A DNA stretch of 64,000 nt from Hygrocybe punicea (GCA_963556145.1 OY744470.1:186001-250000); one strand, 5' to 3'. Numbered from the stretch's first letter, positions 32,580 through 43,831 are shown. The notes: generated by a model not told the origin, from the sequence alone. Made by a program: numbers and translations.

Positions 32580-33277
32580 GAAGGGAAAAATTCCAAGTAC
32601 AAAGATGATGTCATCTGCATTGGGCAAAGGACCGACTCACTTTTTTGTTCTGTTTGCAAAATATTTTGTTGCAAGTACAAGAACGTCAACAGGAGCTATG
32701 CCTTTGTGAGATTTATCATCATTTTTAATCGTCGGCTTTTCACTCGGAATGATTTTACTGGTTGTATATAGTCATAAAAGGATTTATATTGTGTAAATGT
32801 ATCCAACTGGATTATGCAAGATGGGGTTTTCACTGGGCATGAACAAAGATAGGACTTGGAGAATTTCATGAACTCAAATGTGAGATGTATTTAGCCTAGG
32901 TTTTTGGAGACCTGTGTAGTATCAGCTTGATTTTTAGAGGAATATCTAGTGGGCACACAGAGCTGCATAGTGCTCTCAAGTGCTACATAATCAAGGGTTT
33001 GCTATGGCTGCTATGAATTTGCTATGCCTACTATGGAATTTGGGCAAATGCTATGGCCCAAACCGGGTTTTGCTGATGTATAGGACGTACACAGTAGATA
33101 CATGTAATCTCAATCCGAGAGATGGTAGATACCACAAACATAGACATGCACGCGTATGGTATACAGGAATTGTTCCAATTAATGCGGTGGAATTAGTAAT
33201 GGGAGAGTGTGAGAGCGAGGCGGACAGCAAGATAGAGAGCAAACAAGCCGATCCAGTAGTAGTCCCTGTCATGATTG
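32580..33277. other. No recognised gene
   Basis: AT-rich after the transposon, with a plus-strand frame 32980-33288 that has no recognised similarity. Possibly the 3' flank of the minus-strand zinc-finger gene. Confidence 0.4.
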
Positions 33278-34038
33278 TCAAGACGTAATATCTCGGAAAG
33301 GGGAAAGAGTGGTCGTGGTAGTGGTCATGGCGGCATCTCGAGGATGATCTTGGTTGATACTATCACTTGTACGTTCGTCGTTTTCTTCAGAATAATCTGG
33401 ATACGAGGCAACCACCCAAACCGGTGTCGTCAGCTGAGACCAACTCCAAGAATGCCAACCTCCCGGTCCGGGTGGAGTTATATCCCGCTTCATTTTGCGT
33501 CGTGAACGAAACAAATAGTCCTCGAATACCAGATCCGGCAGGCGGAGAGTGGTTAATAAATTTGTCGACGTGGCAGGTTCGTCCCACCCTGGTGAGGGGG
33601 AGTCCTCTTTAATTCGATCGTTTCCGCCCAATTCATCGTCGTCATCAGTTGTCAACGGGGGAGTAGCAGAGCCAACAGCAGCCGTCGAAGGCCTTTCACT
33701 AATTGGGTACTAAAGCGAAACCGCGGCCGTGTCAAATGCATAAGCTTATTATCAAAAGTAGCATTACGTACAGCATCCTGGGCCTCTCGTCTCTTCTTCA
33801 TGGCTCCAGCAGGCTTCTTAAGGCATCGCTCTCTGTGCTTTTGCCAGTGGAACGGGTCATAGGTGCTCTTCGGCGACAACTTGATGCGGCTCCCGCATCG
33901 TTTACAAGAGACAAAGAGAGGACCGAGAACATCAGCCATGGGGTCGTTCCTCAGCCGTTTTTCTCTGGCCTTCTCCGCCGCGGTTTGAACGAATTCTCCG
34001 GGACTGGATGGGGGTTGTAAGGTGGGCAGAAAATCCAA
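33278..34038 (-). CDS. Small zinc-finger-like hypothetical protein (two exons)
   Basis: Exons 34038-33772 and 33709-33278 join cleanly in phase 0 across a 62-bp GTACGT...TTTAG intron. Exon 1 holds a single C-x2-C-x19-H-x3-C cluster (VSCKRCGSRIKLS then HWQKHRERC), a plausible zinc site of a type common in basidiomycete DNA-binding and transposon-associated proteins, flanked by basic residues (EKAREKRLRND, MKKRREAQ). Exon 2 has an acidic stretch TTDDDDELGG, basic RSRRKMKRD and an acidic C-terminal half. No ATG opens exon 1, so either an upstream exon supplies the start or translation starts at the internal Met (residue ~34). Function unknown. No disabling mutation seen. Confidence 0.55.
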
Positions 34039-34235
34039 GTCTTCAAGGCATTACCTGGAAGCAATAGAGGACGTATCATCTACATTCCCCCCAACACTGC
34101 GGAGACCATTTATCAGGGTTGAATCCCACTTGTAACAGAGAGATCAAAAACCGCTCACCTGGGATTCATCATGAATCCGAAAATTTGGTCATATGAAGGG
34201 AAAACCCTTCATGCCCAAGATCACGTGGCATCAAC

Positions 34236-37200
34236 ATGGATGCGATATCCAACGACTTTTCACGCTTGTCTGTTGGCGATGTACATGCCTCCGCCGAACC
34301 TTCCACCACTCCTGCCCTTAGAAAGGTATCGCAGGAGCGCGATGGCTTCACCGATGACGATCACAAGCTACTCGATGCAAAGATCGAGAAAGCATTTAGC
34401 GCATTCCGGGAATTCAATAAGGAACCTGATTTGCCTACAATTCTCTTCAACATCACCGCCGCGGACAACAGACTAGTAATGTTCTCAACGGACGAAGCAG
34501 AGTAACCGCTTCATCGGGAACCCTCCATCGCGAGGGTACTAAGGAACGCGTGGCAAGCAGGGTCGTTCAAGGAAGTACGACGAATAGGTGTGTTTGCCGT
34601 ACCATAACTTGCTAACGTTGAGCTCCTAGGCTCAACACTACACAGACCTTCTCTGGCCGGATGCTCCCAGTGTCTCTCGTAGGAGTCTGCCACCCACCGC
34701 AGACAGAGAGGTCACAAGTGAGCATTGACATGCTTTTGAACATTCCTTGATGATAAGATTATTCTGGTCTAGAACAAGGTATTGGAATCCCTCTTCGGAG
34801 AACTCGAGTTGCCTAACGTATCTGTGCGCTGCAGTGCTCGGCAGAGCGTGGGATAACCTCTATATCGGCGATCTTCACGTCCTGGTGCTCAACAACATTT
34901 GTGCCTTGAATAAAGCGGAACTCTACGGAAATCAAATTTCCATCATACAGAGCTCCGGCTATGGCAAGTCACGTATGGTGCACGAACAAGCAAAATTAGT
35001 TTTCACTATTCCATTCAACCTTCGACCCGCCCTTGATGATCGAGGTGAGTTGTTCAACTCAATTTCGTCTTGCGAGTCTTAATCTTCCAATAGATCTCGC
35101 CTTTCCACCGGCTGACGATACCATCCGCAACTGTCTCACTCGCGTTCTTGACCTGAACGGGGTCACCAATATGTACCTTCGATTTTTCATATCCTTGTTT
35201 GAAGGTATTCGAAGCGAACTGGAGAAACATAAACCAACGTTTGCGAATTCCCGTATGTTCGCGGCTTGGTGGTCGACGCAACTAGTTGAGATTCGTCAGG
35301 AACTTTATTCTCGTGTGGCCAACGACACTGGGAAAGACATGTTTACAAAGGTGCGTGAAGAAGCATGTCATAGAAACGGGTCTCATGATCGGTGCAGACC
35401 GATAACCCCCGTCAATCTACTAGTAGAGATCAAAATATATATGAGGTCGAGCAAACTGCCCTGGAAAATCGAGCCAGGGGTGAATTGGGAAGACTTTTGA
35501 AGCAGCTGCGAGCGTCGTATAGCGGAAAACCCGAATACGCAATTGAAATGGTCATATATTTCGACGAAGCTCATTCATTGACGCCACACAAACCACAAGA
35601 CGAAACCCAGAAGACGTTATATGATGTCTTATGCTCCGTCATAAATGTTTTTTTGAAGTTCCCTGTGTTTGCCATATTCCTCTCCACAAATAGTGATTTG
35701 GCCGAATTTGCCACGCCTCGAAACCTCGCCAGGTCGGCTCGCATCCGCGAAGGTCAAGCAACGATTCATGCTCCGATTACCGAGACGCCCTTTGACTGCT
35801 ACCCTGATATGCTGATCAGGCCGGAAACAATGTCTCTCGCAGAGACTACCAGCGTAGAGTACTTAGCTCGATTTGGGAGGCCGTTGTGAGTGTAACTGTA
35901 CCTTCCTTCCCAAAGTTTTTCCTTCTGTCTGACTCCCATGTAGGTTTTGGACAATGATACAGGCTGCCGGATTGAAAAAAGATTATGTTTGCCTTCAGGT
36001 TATGGAACTCGCGCAGGCGAAGCTTTTGGGCACGCACGATATCAAAACCCAGTTTCCTGCGGTGTCACCCAAGGCGAAATTGGCTGTGGTGGACTGCATT
36101 TTGATGCTAGATTTCGAAGTCCGGCGAGAAAATGTTCAATTGACGGAGGCCTCCTTGGTTGCAAGCCATATGCGGACTGCCTTTTCCGTTCCGAAAGACC
36201 TTTTGTACCTGCGATCGGGGTATCCGCGGAGCCTATCATAGCAGAAGCTGCTTGCAGACAACTTGCGTCCTGGACCGAGCAAAAGCCGAACGCGTTCCTC
36301 GAGATTGTCAACGAGAATATCACATCCGGGCTGCTGAATTATGGCGAGATGGGTGAACTCGCAGGGCGTGCACTCATATGGGATGCCTACCGGCGCGCCG
36401 TACGACATGAGCACCTTACTGCTCAGGACAGTATCAACTATAGCGCTGGATGTCTCTTGACCACCTTCATAGAAATGCTGTTTGCCGAACCCCACGCGAC
36501 GATCATCCTTGATTCCCGACCCGACAATCGTAACCAAGGCCCAAACGTTGATCTCCAACCTCAGAAACTTCGGGAGGCCTTTCAGGGTGCGAAAATACGC
36601 TTCACACACTTCGGGAAAATGACGGATGACAGTGGTACGACGACGTACTCCGCCTGGGCAGCGTTCATGAGGAGCATGGTTATTACATGCCGCAGTGGGC
36701 AACCAACGCTTGATTGTGTGCTTCCCGTACATCTTTGGGACAAAAAACTCTGCGAGTGGGTTATGTCGGGTATTCTTGTGCAATTTAAGCGGCGCAAGCA
36801 CGGAGGACACTACTTTATCGACGAGAAAGACGTTGGCTTCTTCCCCAAGGCAAACTGCTCAGGCTGTCCAAATCACAAGCCCGAACCTCACCCGGATTCA
36901 CGTCCCTACATCACTCTAATTATGGAGGTTGGTGTGCATCTAATTATGGAGGTTGGTGTGCAAACCTCAATACCGAAAAATGCAGTCACGAAAACCAAAA
37001 GCTCATCCTCACAGAGGAACCCTGCTACTACGCAAAATATCGCATCCAAAAAACCTGCTCACAGCCCAGCGGCACAACTCACGACGCCTATGAAAAGATT
37101 CACTCAAACTATAATCAGTACCCCGTCTAAAGTTGTCATCGCGAAATCAGGTACTCATCATCACCCTCGTCCTGACCATCCACGTTACAGCATCAAAGCC

Positions 37201-37476
37201 TATGGTTGTTCCCCGACTGTGTACCGAGGAATCCTCGAAGAGCAAAGGGCAAGTTTTGAGCTTTTACTGCGCTCTCGTGATTTTCTGGGAGAACATGCTC
37301 GGGGAGATGATGCTTCCATCGCCGCTCTCCGAAAAATGAAACCGTTCTGGAGTCGAGGCGCAAATTGCTATCATTGGATTGATTGTCCTGAACTCAGCGG
37401 TGTACAAGTCCAGTCTGAGGCTCAGGAAGGAGTTTTCCTGTCAGACGTGGAAGACGAGGGAGGTGGTTTTTCTTAG
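34236..37476 (+). pseudogene. Crinkler/RHS-type P-loop NTPase with C-terminal PD-(D/E)XK-like nuclease
   Basis: Member of a multicopy Agaricomycete family resembling the NTPase-nuclease bodies of Crinkler/RHS-type proteins. N-terminus from ATG 34236 (DAISNDFSRLSVGDVHASAE). Walker A: SSGYGKSRMVHEQ (~34955); FTIPFNLRP; Walker B: IEMVIYFDEAHSL (~35550-35580); sensor-like FLSTNSDLAEF; TETPFDCYPD; FGRPLFW. Nuclease-like C-terminus (~36640-36800): YSAWAAFMRSM, LDCVLPV, SGILVQFKRRK (D...QxK). Exons ~35094-35350, 35398-35885 and 35944 onward join by GT-AG introns. Defects: an in-frame TAA at 34503, unclear continuity at 34588-34870, and a one-base deletion near 36222 that shifts frame. The tail is Ser/Lys-rich with a 24-bp duplication. 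Described only; probably non-functional. Confidence 0.78.
36915..36962 (+). repeat. 24-bp in-frame tandem duplication
   Basis: TCTAATTATGGAGGTTGGTG... is repeated perfectly back to back (36915-36938 and 36939-36962), adding eight residues (LIMEVGVH/Q) to the NTPase-nuclease C-terminal region. Perfect identity implies a recent slippage or break-repair event. Confidence 0.95.
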
Positions 37477-37571
37477 CGAAGCCGAAAGGGGGCACCTTAT
37501 CTTGGGCAACCATCAAAAACTTGGGGCGGAACAGATAAACCCAGGAAAACCCCGTATTTTTAGTTTGATTA

Positions 37572-37675
37572 CAGCTGTTTTCAGCAAGTATTGGAATCAC
37601 GATTTTTGAATGGTGGCTGTGTCTCTCTAAATAAGGAAGCTGCCGAGAACCCGAACACACATTCGTAGTCCGATA
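37572..37675 (+). repeat. Left TIR of two-gene mariner element
   Basis: Starts CAGCTGTTTTCAGCAAGTAT and ends TAGTCCGATA. It mirrors 40498-40601, with mismatches such as CAGCTG/CAGCCG, GCAAG/GCGAG and TTCG/TTCA. Confidence 0.93.
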
Positions 37676-37724
37676 GTATGCAGTAAACTTAGTTTATTTT
37701 CCACTGTACTAGTTGTCGCCAACT

Positions 37725-39315
37725 ATGGAAGAAGAGGATGCAACATCAAATGCGACCTCTGAAGCAGACGAAAATCCGCCAGCACAACGGCCTCCTCAAG
37801 AGTTCTCACTCCAACTTGTCTACTATATACCGACTAAAGGGAAACGGGGAAACAAGGGGGCAAAGAAGGAGATTCGAGGCAAGGATCTTCACTTCGCGTG
37901 TACCGGCATGAATTATCTCGACTTCCTGAAAGCTCTCCTCAAGCGCTATGGAGAGTCAAAATACAAAATCACCACAACACAACGTTTTGCGTTCAAGCTC
38001 TACCACCCGGGGAGATCGTGCGTCTTTTTTTTTACACACTCATCAGTACTAATCTTGTAATCAGGAAAACCGATGCACTGGATATCGATTGTGAGAGCGA
38101 ATATCGTGAGATGGTCAAGAAGCTGCATACCTTCAAATGGAAGAAGGTCAACATCATCTTCGACATGGAAGAGATCAAAAAGCGGTGCCTTGCTAGTGCA
38201 GTGGTAGGTATTTGCCCTCAATCCCTGCTTTCTACTGATCATTTTTCTAGGATGAGAATGGGTCAGAGGATGAAAACAACGACGCTGAGGCATCAGGACT
38301 TACAGCGGAACTATCTGAATTAGATCGGAATCTTGCACGAATCTGGGTCCTACTCAAAAACAAGTACATCAATGACCATGACAATTGTTACACATATGTG
38401 TGCGCAGATGGATCCAAACTTCGACTCACTCCATTTATGATGCATGAGTGGGCACTTGCGATCGTGAGTTCAATGTTTACGAATTTGGTGCAAGGCTGAT
38501 ATCCATCTCAGCATGAGGGAAAGGCAACGGTTCTTGAGCCACCCGGCACACAAACGTTTGATCAAGCCTACCGGGGCACTCCTCGCAATCGGTTCACAAA
38601 GGATTTAGTCAAACCAACGGACAGTCCAAGTCCCACCAAGCCAACCTCAGATCTCGCTGCAGTAGCGCAAATTATTTCATCCCTCACACAAGCCATATGA
38701 CCTGGCCCCTCTTCCCAAGACACCCCAGTAAAAGCCGTGTTGCAAACGACAAAGCCATCATCTCCACCACTCACACACAGCCCTTCTGATATCCGCCGCT
38801 TTCTCAACTACGCAGAGGAGAGATTAGGTGTCGAGGGTGCCTCAAATTACGCTATACCTCTACAGCTCAAGCGCTATGGCCCAGATATACTACCCGACGT
38901 TGCGCTCAGTGATCTTACAGCTGCAGATGTTGGGATACCCCCTGGTGACACACTTCGGCTCAAACGAGGCAGCAGTGACTGGTGGAACCACATGGCAAAA
39001 CGTCAGTGAGAGGCAGAGAAATCTACCAGCCAGTCTGGCCCAGATGTGACCAATTCTTGGGACAGTCTGCAACCAGCAAAACGGCACCACAGCGGATCGG
39101 GGATAAACGCCGAGGAACCTGTTAGGTATGAGATGCGATGGCCTGACCGGGGCAGTCAGCATTTTTATGGTCCACGTATGGTGCGAGGAAATAGGTCAGC
39201 TCATGAAGATCTTGTTTGGTACTTCTGCGAGGCTCGTAATGATTGGTATCCAATTCCCACCGGCTTCGTTGCACCTCATCCAAGTGGTCAAATTGATGAT
39301 GATCCGTTTGCGTAG
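37725..39315 (+). pseudogene. Passenger gene: spliced SAM-like domain hypothetical protein
   Basis: Start ATG 37725. Exons 37725-38017, 38065-38203, 38251-38463 and 38512-39315 join by short GT-AG introns and stay in frame. The family is multicopy in Agaricomycetes and of unknown function. Blocks: SLQLVYYIPTKGKRGNKG near the N-terminus; KKVNIIFDMEEIKKRC; LSELDRNLARIWVLLKNKY; SDIRRFLNYAEERLGV and YGPDILPDVALSDL with IPPGDTLRLKRGSSDWW (a SAM-like helical module); and a C-terminal HFYGPRMVRGN, WYFCEARNDWYPIP. Two in-frame TGA codons (38698-38700, 39007-39009) are each one transition from CGA. Apart from these the frame is open to the stop at 39313. Placement inside the TIRs, in convergent orientation, argues it is a transposon gene rather than a host gene. 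Confidence 0.75.
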
Positions 39316-39404
39316 TTATACTCATTAGATAGTGGTTTTTTTATGCTCAAATATATCCAGTTTTGTCACCGTCATAAATTGGAAAGCAAAAGTACAAAAC
39401 AACG

Positions 39405-40464
39405 CTAGATATAACCACTATTGCGGAACCACCCTGCAGCCATGGAAGAAGTTATTGTATTACATGCCTCTACTATATTGTACAGCCCTTCAGTTCCATC
39501 ATGAGACCGATGGCGGCGGAGCCAGGATTTGATCGAGGAGAACATATGTTCAATTGGGTTGAAGTCTGGCGAATACGGCGGAAGGAAGACAAGTTTACAT
39601 ACTAGATAATAGAAAAATGTTAGCATAACAACGAAGAGCATAGTGGAGGTACCTACATGCTTGATCTTCAATGAGTTCCCGAATTTCTTCTGCATGGTGT
39701 GTGTTACAGTTGTCGAGTACAAGTACACTTCGAGGGCCAGGAAAAGGATTGGTGAGAGGGATCTAACATTCATCAGTCTCAAAATAATCCATCAAATCTC
39801 AGGGACTTACCACGAATTCGGTCAGGAATTGCATGAAGCGAGCTGAGGTCACAGAGCCTTGTATGATGTCGTATGTGATGATACCACCCAGCGTGAGGAC
39901 AGGGAGTATGGTATATCATTTGCCACGGACAAACTGTTGGCGCTGCACACATCGACTTCCCGCCTTTGCCCAACCTGAACAGCGAGCAATCGTCCACCTA
40001 TCCACCGCTGATTCATCTGTAAACATCAACATATCTGGGTTGGTGATGATTTGGCCGATGTAGTTCATGTATGCAGCACGACGAATGCGATCCCGTTCGA
40101 TAGCTACTCAGGAGACCTTCTTGTTGGTATAGTCAATATGGTGTAGTGTGCGTGTGAGGGTTGGCAGGGATACTGATATCTTCCTTTGATGATAAAGATG
40201 GTCTTGGATCTCGTCTAGGAACAGTGTTGGGTGTTGGTGAAGTAGGGAGACAATGAATTTGACATCAGGAATTGTGAGTTTGCGTCGGCGTTGAACGCGA
40301 TGAGGATTGAAGCAAAGGCCGTATTTTTGATGGAATTGGAGAGCATGGTAAGCAGTGGACTTCCGGAGACCAAGAACTTTGCAGATTACATTGAGAGACA
40401 TGCCCTGCTGGTGGTACAGGATGGGGACACGGTCCTTGAGGGCTTGGGGGACATGCTTGGGCAT
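39405..40464 (-). pseudogene. IS630/Tc1-mariner transposase, three exons, one nonsense codon
   Basis: Start ATG 40464. Helix-turn-helix: GMSLNVICKVLGLRKSTAY. Then LTIPDVKFIVSLLHQHPTLF and SLPTLTRTLHHIDYT. A TGA at 40108-40110 interrupts just before VAIERDRIRRAAY and is consistent with a CGA-to-TGA change. Catalytic residues remain: MLMFTDESAVDRW, SVLVLDNCNTHH, and LPPYSPDFNPIEHMFSSIK. Two short introns with GT-AG ends (after FLTEFV, ~39760-39810, and after EDQA, ~39605-39655) restore the frame. With one readthrough or reversion the enzyme would look complete, so decay is recent. The C-terminus (GWFRNSGY) is at 39405. Confidence 0.85.
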
Positions 40465-40497
40465 GGCAAGCGACGAGCGATAAAGTTTGTTATTCCG

Positions 40498-40601
40498 TAT
40501 CGGACTATGAATGTGTGTTCGGGTTCTCGGCAGCTTCCTTATTTAGAGAGACACAGCCACCATTCAAAAATCGTGATTCCAATACTCGCTGAAAACGGCT
40601 G
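40498..40601 (-). repeat. Right TIR of two-gene mariner element
   Basis: Inverted copy of 37572-37675, ending ...GAAAACGGCTG next to the TA duplication. Confidence 0.93.
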
Positions 40602-40603
40602 TA

Positions 40604-41567
40604 AGGCAGCGAAAAGTCGAATTAGATAATTTATTGCCATTTTCATAAATAATGACACCTAGAGAGAAGTGATCTAGTAAAAGAAGAATTCGGAATCACA
40701 TGAATAGTCAAAAAAGAATAATATTTATCCTTATTCAGAATCTGTAAGTTCAATGACATCGCACTCTGGTTCAGAGTCAGTGATCTCAATCACGTCATCA
40801 ACAAGAGGTCGGATACGCTTTCGAGCCCTTGCCAGACTAGTGAATACTTTGCGTTTCCTGGAAGATTGATGAGGCAATGAAGGTGGATGTGATGGTGTTA
40901 ATTCGTAAGATAAATTATCCTTGGTGCCTGAGAGCAGGCCATGAGGGTGAGACAAAGATGGCCCTGGAGATGAGGGTGGGGGAGAAGGATATTGCTTCCC
41001 TTGAATAAACTTTCACATGAGACACAGTTTCAGCGATATCATGCCAAAAACGTACATGCAGCTTCCTTGCCCTTACCCTCCATGGGCTTCCCTGCATCCT
41101 TCATTTTGGGCTTTATCCCCGATCTCACTCTCACCTTCAACCTATTTGCCCTGACTACTCCCGTGTCGGTTGCAATTGTTTGACTTTTCTTCTTCTTGAT
41201 AGCTATTTCAATATAATAAGCTGGGGAGTAATAAATCACTCACCAGCGTCCGCGCCTGAGCCATTGCTACATCGAACTCGGCTAGGTGCGTCCTCAGTTC
41301 ATCCTGGACTTCCTTGCTATGCGGATGAAGGTGGTGGTGGATCATTGTTCCGAGAATAGGACACTAGTTGGAACTGTGAATATATCAATAGTTTTTTTGC
41401 AGGATACTAAAGCTTACAAAATGGTACAGACGACCAATATGAGCTGGGGTTTTTTTGCCCATGTTTACCTTGACGGGATGGGTATGACCGCAGTTTCCAA
41501 CAACTACATGTGGGTCAGGTTCGGGGGCAATGGAGCGCAAGAATGCTTCTCTTCGTGACATGGGGAA
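40604..41567 (-). other. Weak minus-strand coding remnants
   Basis: Possible exons of an unrecognised gene: a basic segment at ~41230-41039 (ANRLKVRVRSGIKPKMKD), a segment with FWHDIAETVSHVKVYS (~41040), and a Ser/Pro-rich end with a basic cluster and an acidic EITDSEPECDVIELTDSE tail (stop at 40731). The last resembles tandem SUMO-interaction-like motifs (VIEIT/VIELT flanked by acids). Frames do not join by obvious introns. No homolog recognised. Confidence 0.3.
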
Positions 41568-41693
41568 AATAGATCATACGTAGGGATGACCACGGGTCTT
41601 GAATGGGTCGGCTCGGCTGACACCGCACCCATACCCGTGAACACCTTACCCGGGGCGGTTTTGACCCGCATTGCACCCGAACATCCACGGGTC

Positions 41694-41726
41694 ACGACGG
41701 TACACCTTACCTGTGGTGTACCGTCG
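41694..41726. other. Inverted repeat (10-bp stem)
   Basis: ACGGTACACC-ttacctgt-GGTGTACCGT: perfect 10-bp arms with an 8-nt loop, in otherwise GC-rich sequence without a recognised gene. Confidence 0.75.
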
Positions 41727-41867
41727 CGTCCTGCCATCCACCACAGCCCCTGTTCCGCTCTGCAACCTCGCAGATGCAGCGCCGGTGTCAATTGATGCGA
41801 CGTGCTTGTCCGTGAGGTGATCAACATGGGGAACGAGGGGGGCATGTGCTGTCGGACGCATTGTAGC

Positions 41868-42135
41868 ACGTCTGCGAGGTGGACAAGAGGGGGATGAGAG
41901 GGGGACGCGTCGCCGTCGTCGCTGTTGCGTGTCCACAAGGTGGACGAAGGGGGACGCGTCGTTGTTGCGTGTCCGCGAGGTGGACAAAGGCCTGGGCCAG
42001 GGGACGCGTTGTTGTTGTTGTTGCATGTCCACGAGGTGGACGAGAGGGGGTGCATCGTTGTTGTTGCTTGTCCACGAGGTGGACGAGAGGGGCACGCGTT
42101 GTTGTTGTTGCGTGTCCGCGAGGTGGACAAGAGGG
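41868..42135 (+). repeat. Minisatellite with a dyad in every unit
   Basis: Five to six degenerate ~45-60 bp units: GTCCRCGAGGTGGACnAGAGGGG followed by ACGCGTTGTTGTTGTTGCGT. Each unit carries the near-palindrome GTCCACGAGGTGGAC (clear at 42027-42041) and a variable GTT run. On the minus strand it reads Pro/Arg/Asn-rich and may be appended by splicing to the gene at 42150. Confidence 0.85.
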
Positions 42136-42149
42136 CGATGCCTCTGTGA

Positions 42150-43831
42150 AAATCGATTAAAAATTACAACTAGAAAAGATTAATGCACATACTGGGAGAT
42201 GTATCCATTCCACTTGCTGTGGTTGTTGAGAAGGACACATAGTCCTTATACAGTTGGGCCCAAAATTTGGACTCGCGAATCACCATTCCAATAGCACCAA
42301 CATATCGCTCCCATTCTCCTTGAAGTAGTGCACCCTGTATAACCTTGACCGGCTTTGTATTGCCACCAATCTTGGGCTCATCGAGAATGCAGGACTCCAC
42401 TATGATGACCGATGTAAAGATCGTCGGCATTCCACCTCCGACTGCATGAAAGAAGTTGCGACCAAAAGCACCAGTGGAGATATGGGCAGGGTTATCACGA
42501 GAGAGATTAGAGTACCTCCCAGATCTATCAAAGGTAATGGCGGAAAGCAATAACCTATATTATATCAAATGAATTGACTGGATCCACCTGAAACTGTCTT
42601 TGAAACAACGTACTTTCTGTTGATCTTGTAGTTGTCAGTGATAATATCACTGAACTGTGGGTTGCCATTTCCAATTGCACTGGACTAGGATACCATCGCT
42701 GCTGCCCTATATAGTTATGAGTAAATGACAAGGGTATGACTGCAATGACATACTTGATGTTGACACAGTCTTGGTAGGTGTCAACAAGTTGAGGATCCCT
42801 CGTGCCAATATCAGACTCATCAACATTCAGAGATGGTAAACTAGATTCACGACATCTACATCAAACACCATGGTGTAATAACATCCAACACACCTGGTGA
42901 CCTACGTCAGCGCATAGGTCAGATCTCCTTCATCGCCACTGGAGCCTTTATCATCATCGGTATCATCGAGCATGATGGCCTTCGTGGACTTGGACTTCTT
43001 GGATGGAGTATTAGAAACACTGTTACGATTAATGAATGAGAATATTCATATCTGCAGGTAAAATACACACGAAATTGGCTTATCGGGGTTCTTCATTAAG
43101 GCTACTTTGCGACGATGCCTAAACAGTCAAACGATTTGTTTGAACAAATGGATGTGTCTATGATAACCGAACAACTCACTTAGAACCGTAATCCTCTTCC
43201 TCTTCCTCCTCTTCCTCACCATCTCATGATTAATTAGATGCAGCTTTCAATTTCTTGGAGGGGGAAGGCGTTTTACTATGGATAACCTGTCAATGATGAG
43301 ACAACACCTATGAAAAATATTTACACATCGTCATCATTGTCGGTAACATTGGGAGATGACATTTGACATTTCTTTCCACTGTAACAGATTGATATCATGT
43401 TAGATATATTTGATATTGAAACACTAACACGTCTTTAACGTTGTGAAACTTGACGGAATGCCCAGGAGGATATTAATATTTGTTAACTCATATTAGATAA
43501 CAATGATATGTGATTATAGATACCTTGTGAGCGTTGACGGTGCCATTACACTGCCAGTGCTTTGAATACTGACGGCATCATCATTAGCATCGGACAAAGC
43601 CACACTGTCCATTCGTCAAAAATAGATAATGAATAAAACGATGACACATACATATCATCATCAGCCCAAGTCTTGATAACCGTCTTTCACTTCTCGATTG
43701 TTGCAGAAGGCCGTCTTTAGTGCATGCAATAGAAACTTCAGTAATACCGAGTAAAATAGGGACACATACATGGCGGCCTTGGGTTTTGCTTTCGAGTTTG
43801 ATTTCGTGGCAGTGGACTTCTTGGGAGGCAT
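42150..43831 (-). pseudogene. Decayed member of a multicopy basidiomycete hypothetical family
   Basis: Starts at ATG 43831 with PPKKSTATKSNSKAKPKAA, followed by several short exons: DANDDAVSIQSTGSVMAPST (~43600-43520), SPNVTDNDDDV (~43340), an acidic GEEEEEEEEDYGS exon (~43200), and KKSKSTKAIMLDDTDDDKGS (~43010-42900). The conserved core comes next: TRDPQLVDTYQDCVNIK (~42800), SAITFDRSGRYSNLSRDNPA, QGEWERYVGAIGMVIRESKF, QLYKDYVSFSTT (42550-42190). Such proteins are frequent in mushroom genomes, with no known function. The acidic exon contains TAA and TGA in frame, so this copy looks dead. A GTATGT donor near 42195 would splice its end into the minisatellite. Confidence 0.6.

Larger units (their letters stand above)
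37572..40601. mobile_element. Two-gene Tc1/mariner transposon with 104-bp TIRs
   Basis: 3030 bp bounded by TIRs 37572-37675 and 40498-40601 (about 104 bp, only a few mismatches) and a TA duplication (37570-37571, 40602-40603). The plus strand carries a four-exon SAM-like protein starting 50 bp after the left TIR. The minus strand carries the transposase starting just inside the right TIR. The two genes converge, with stops 90 bp apart. Stops of CGA-to-TGA type interrupt both. Confidence 0.9.

Noticed and set aside
41504..42130. 208-codon minus-strand frame across the minisatellite
   Set aside because: The frame is a translation of tandem repeats (PPRG, NNNN). At most an appended exon, not an independent gene.
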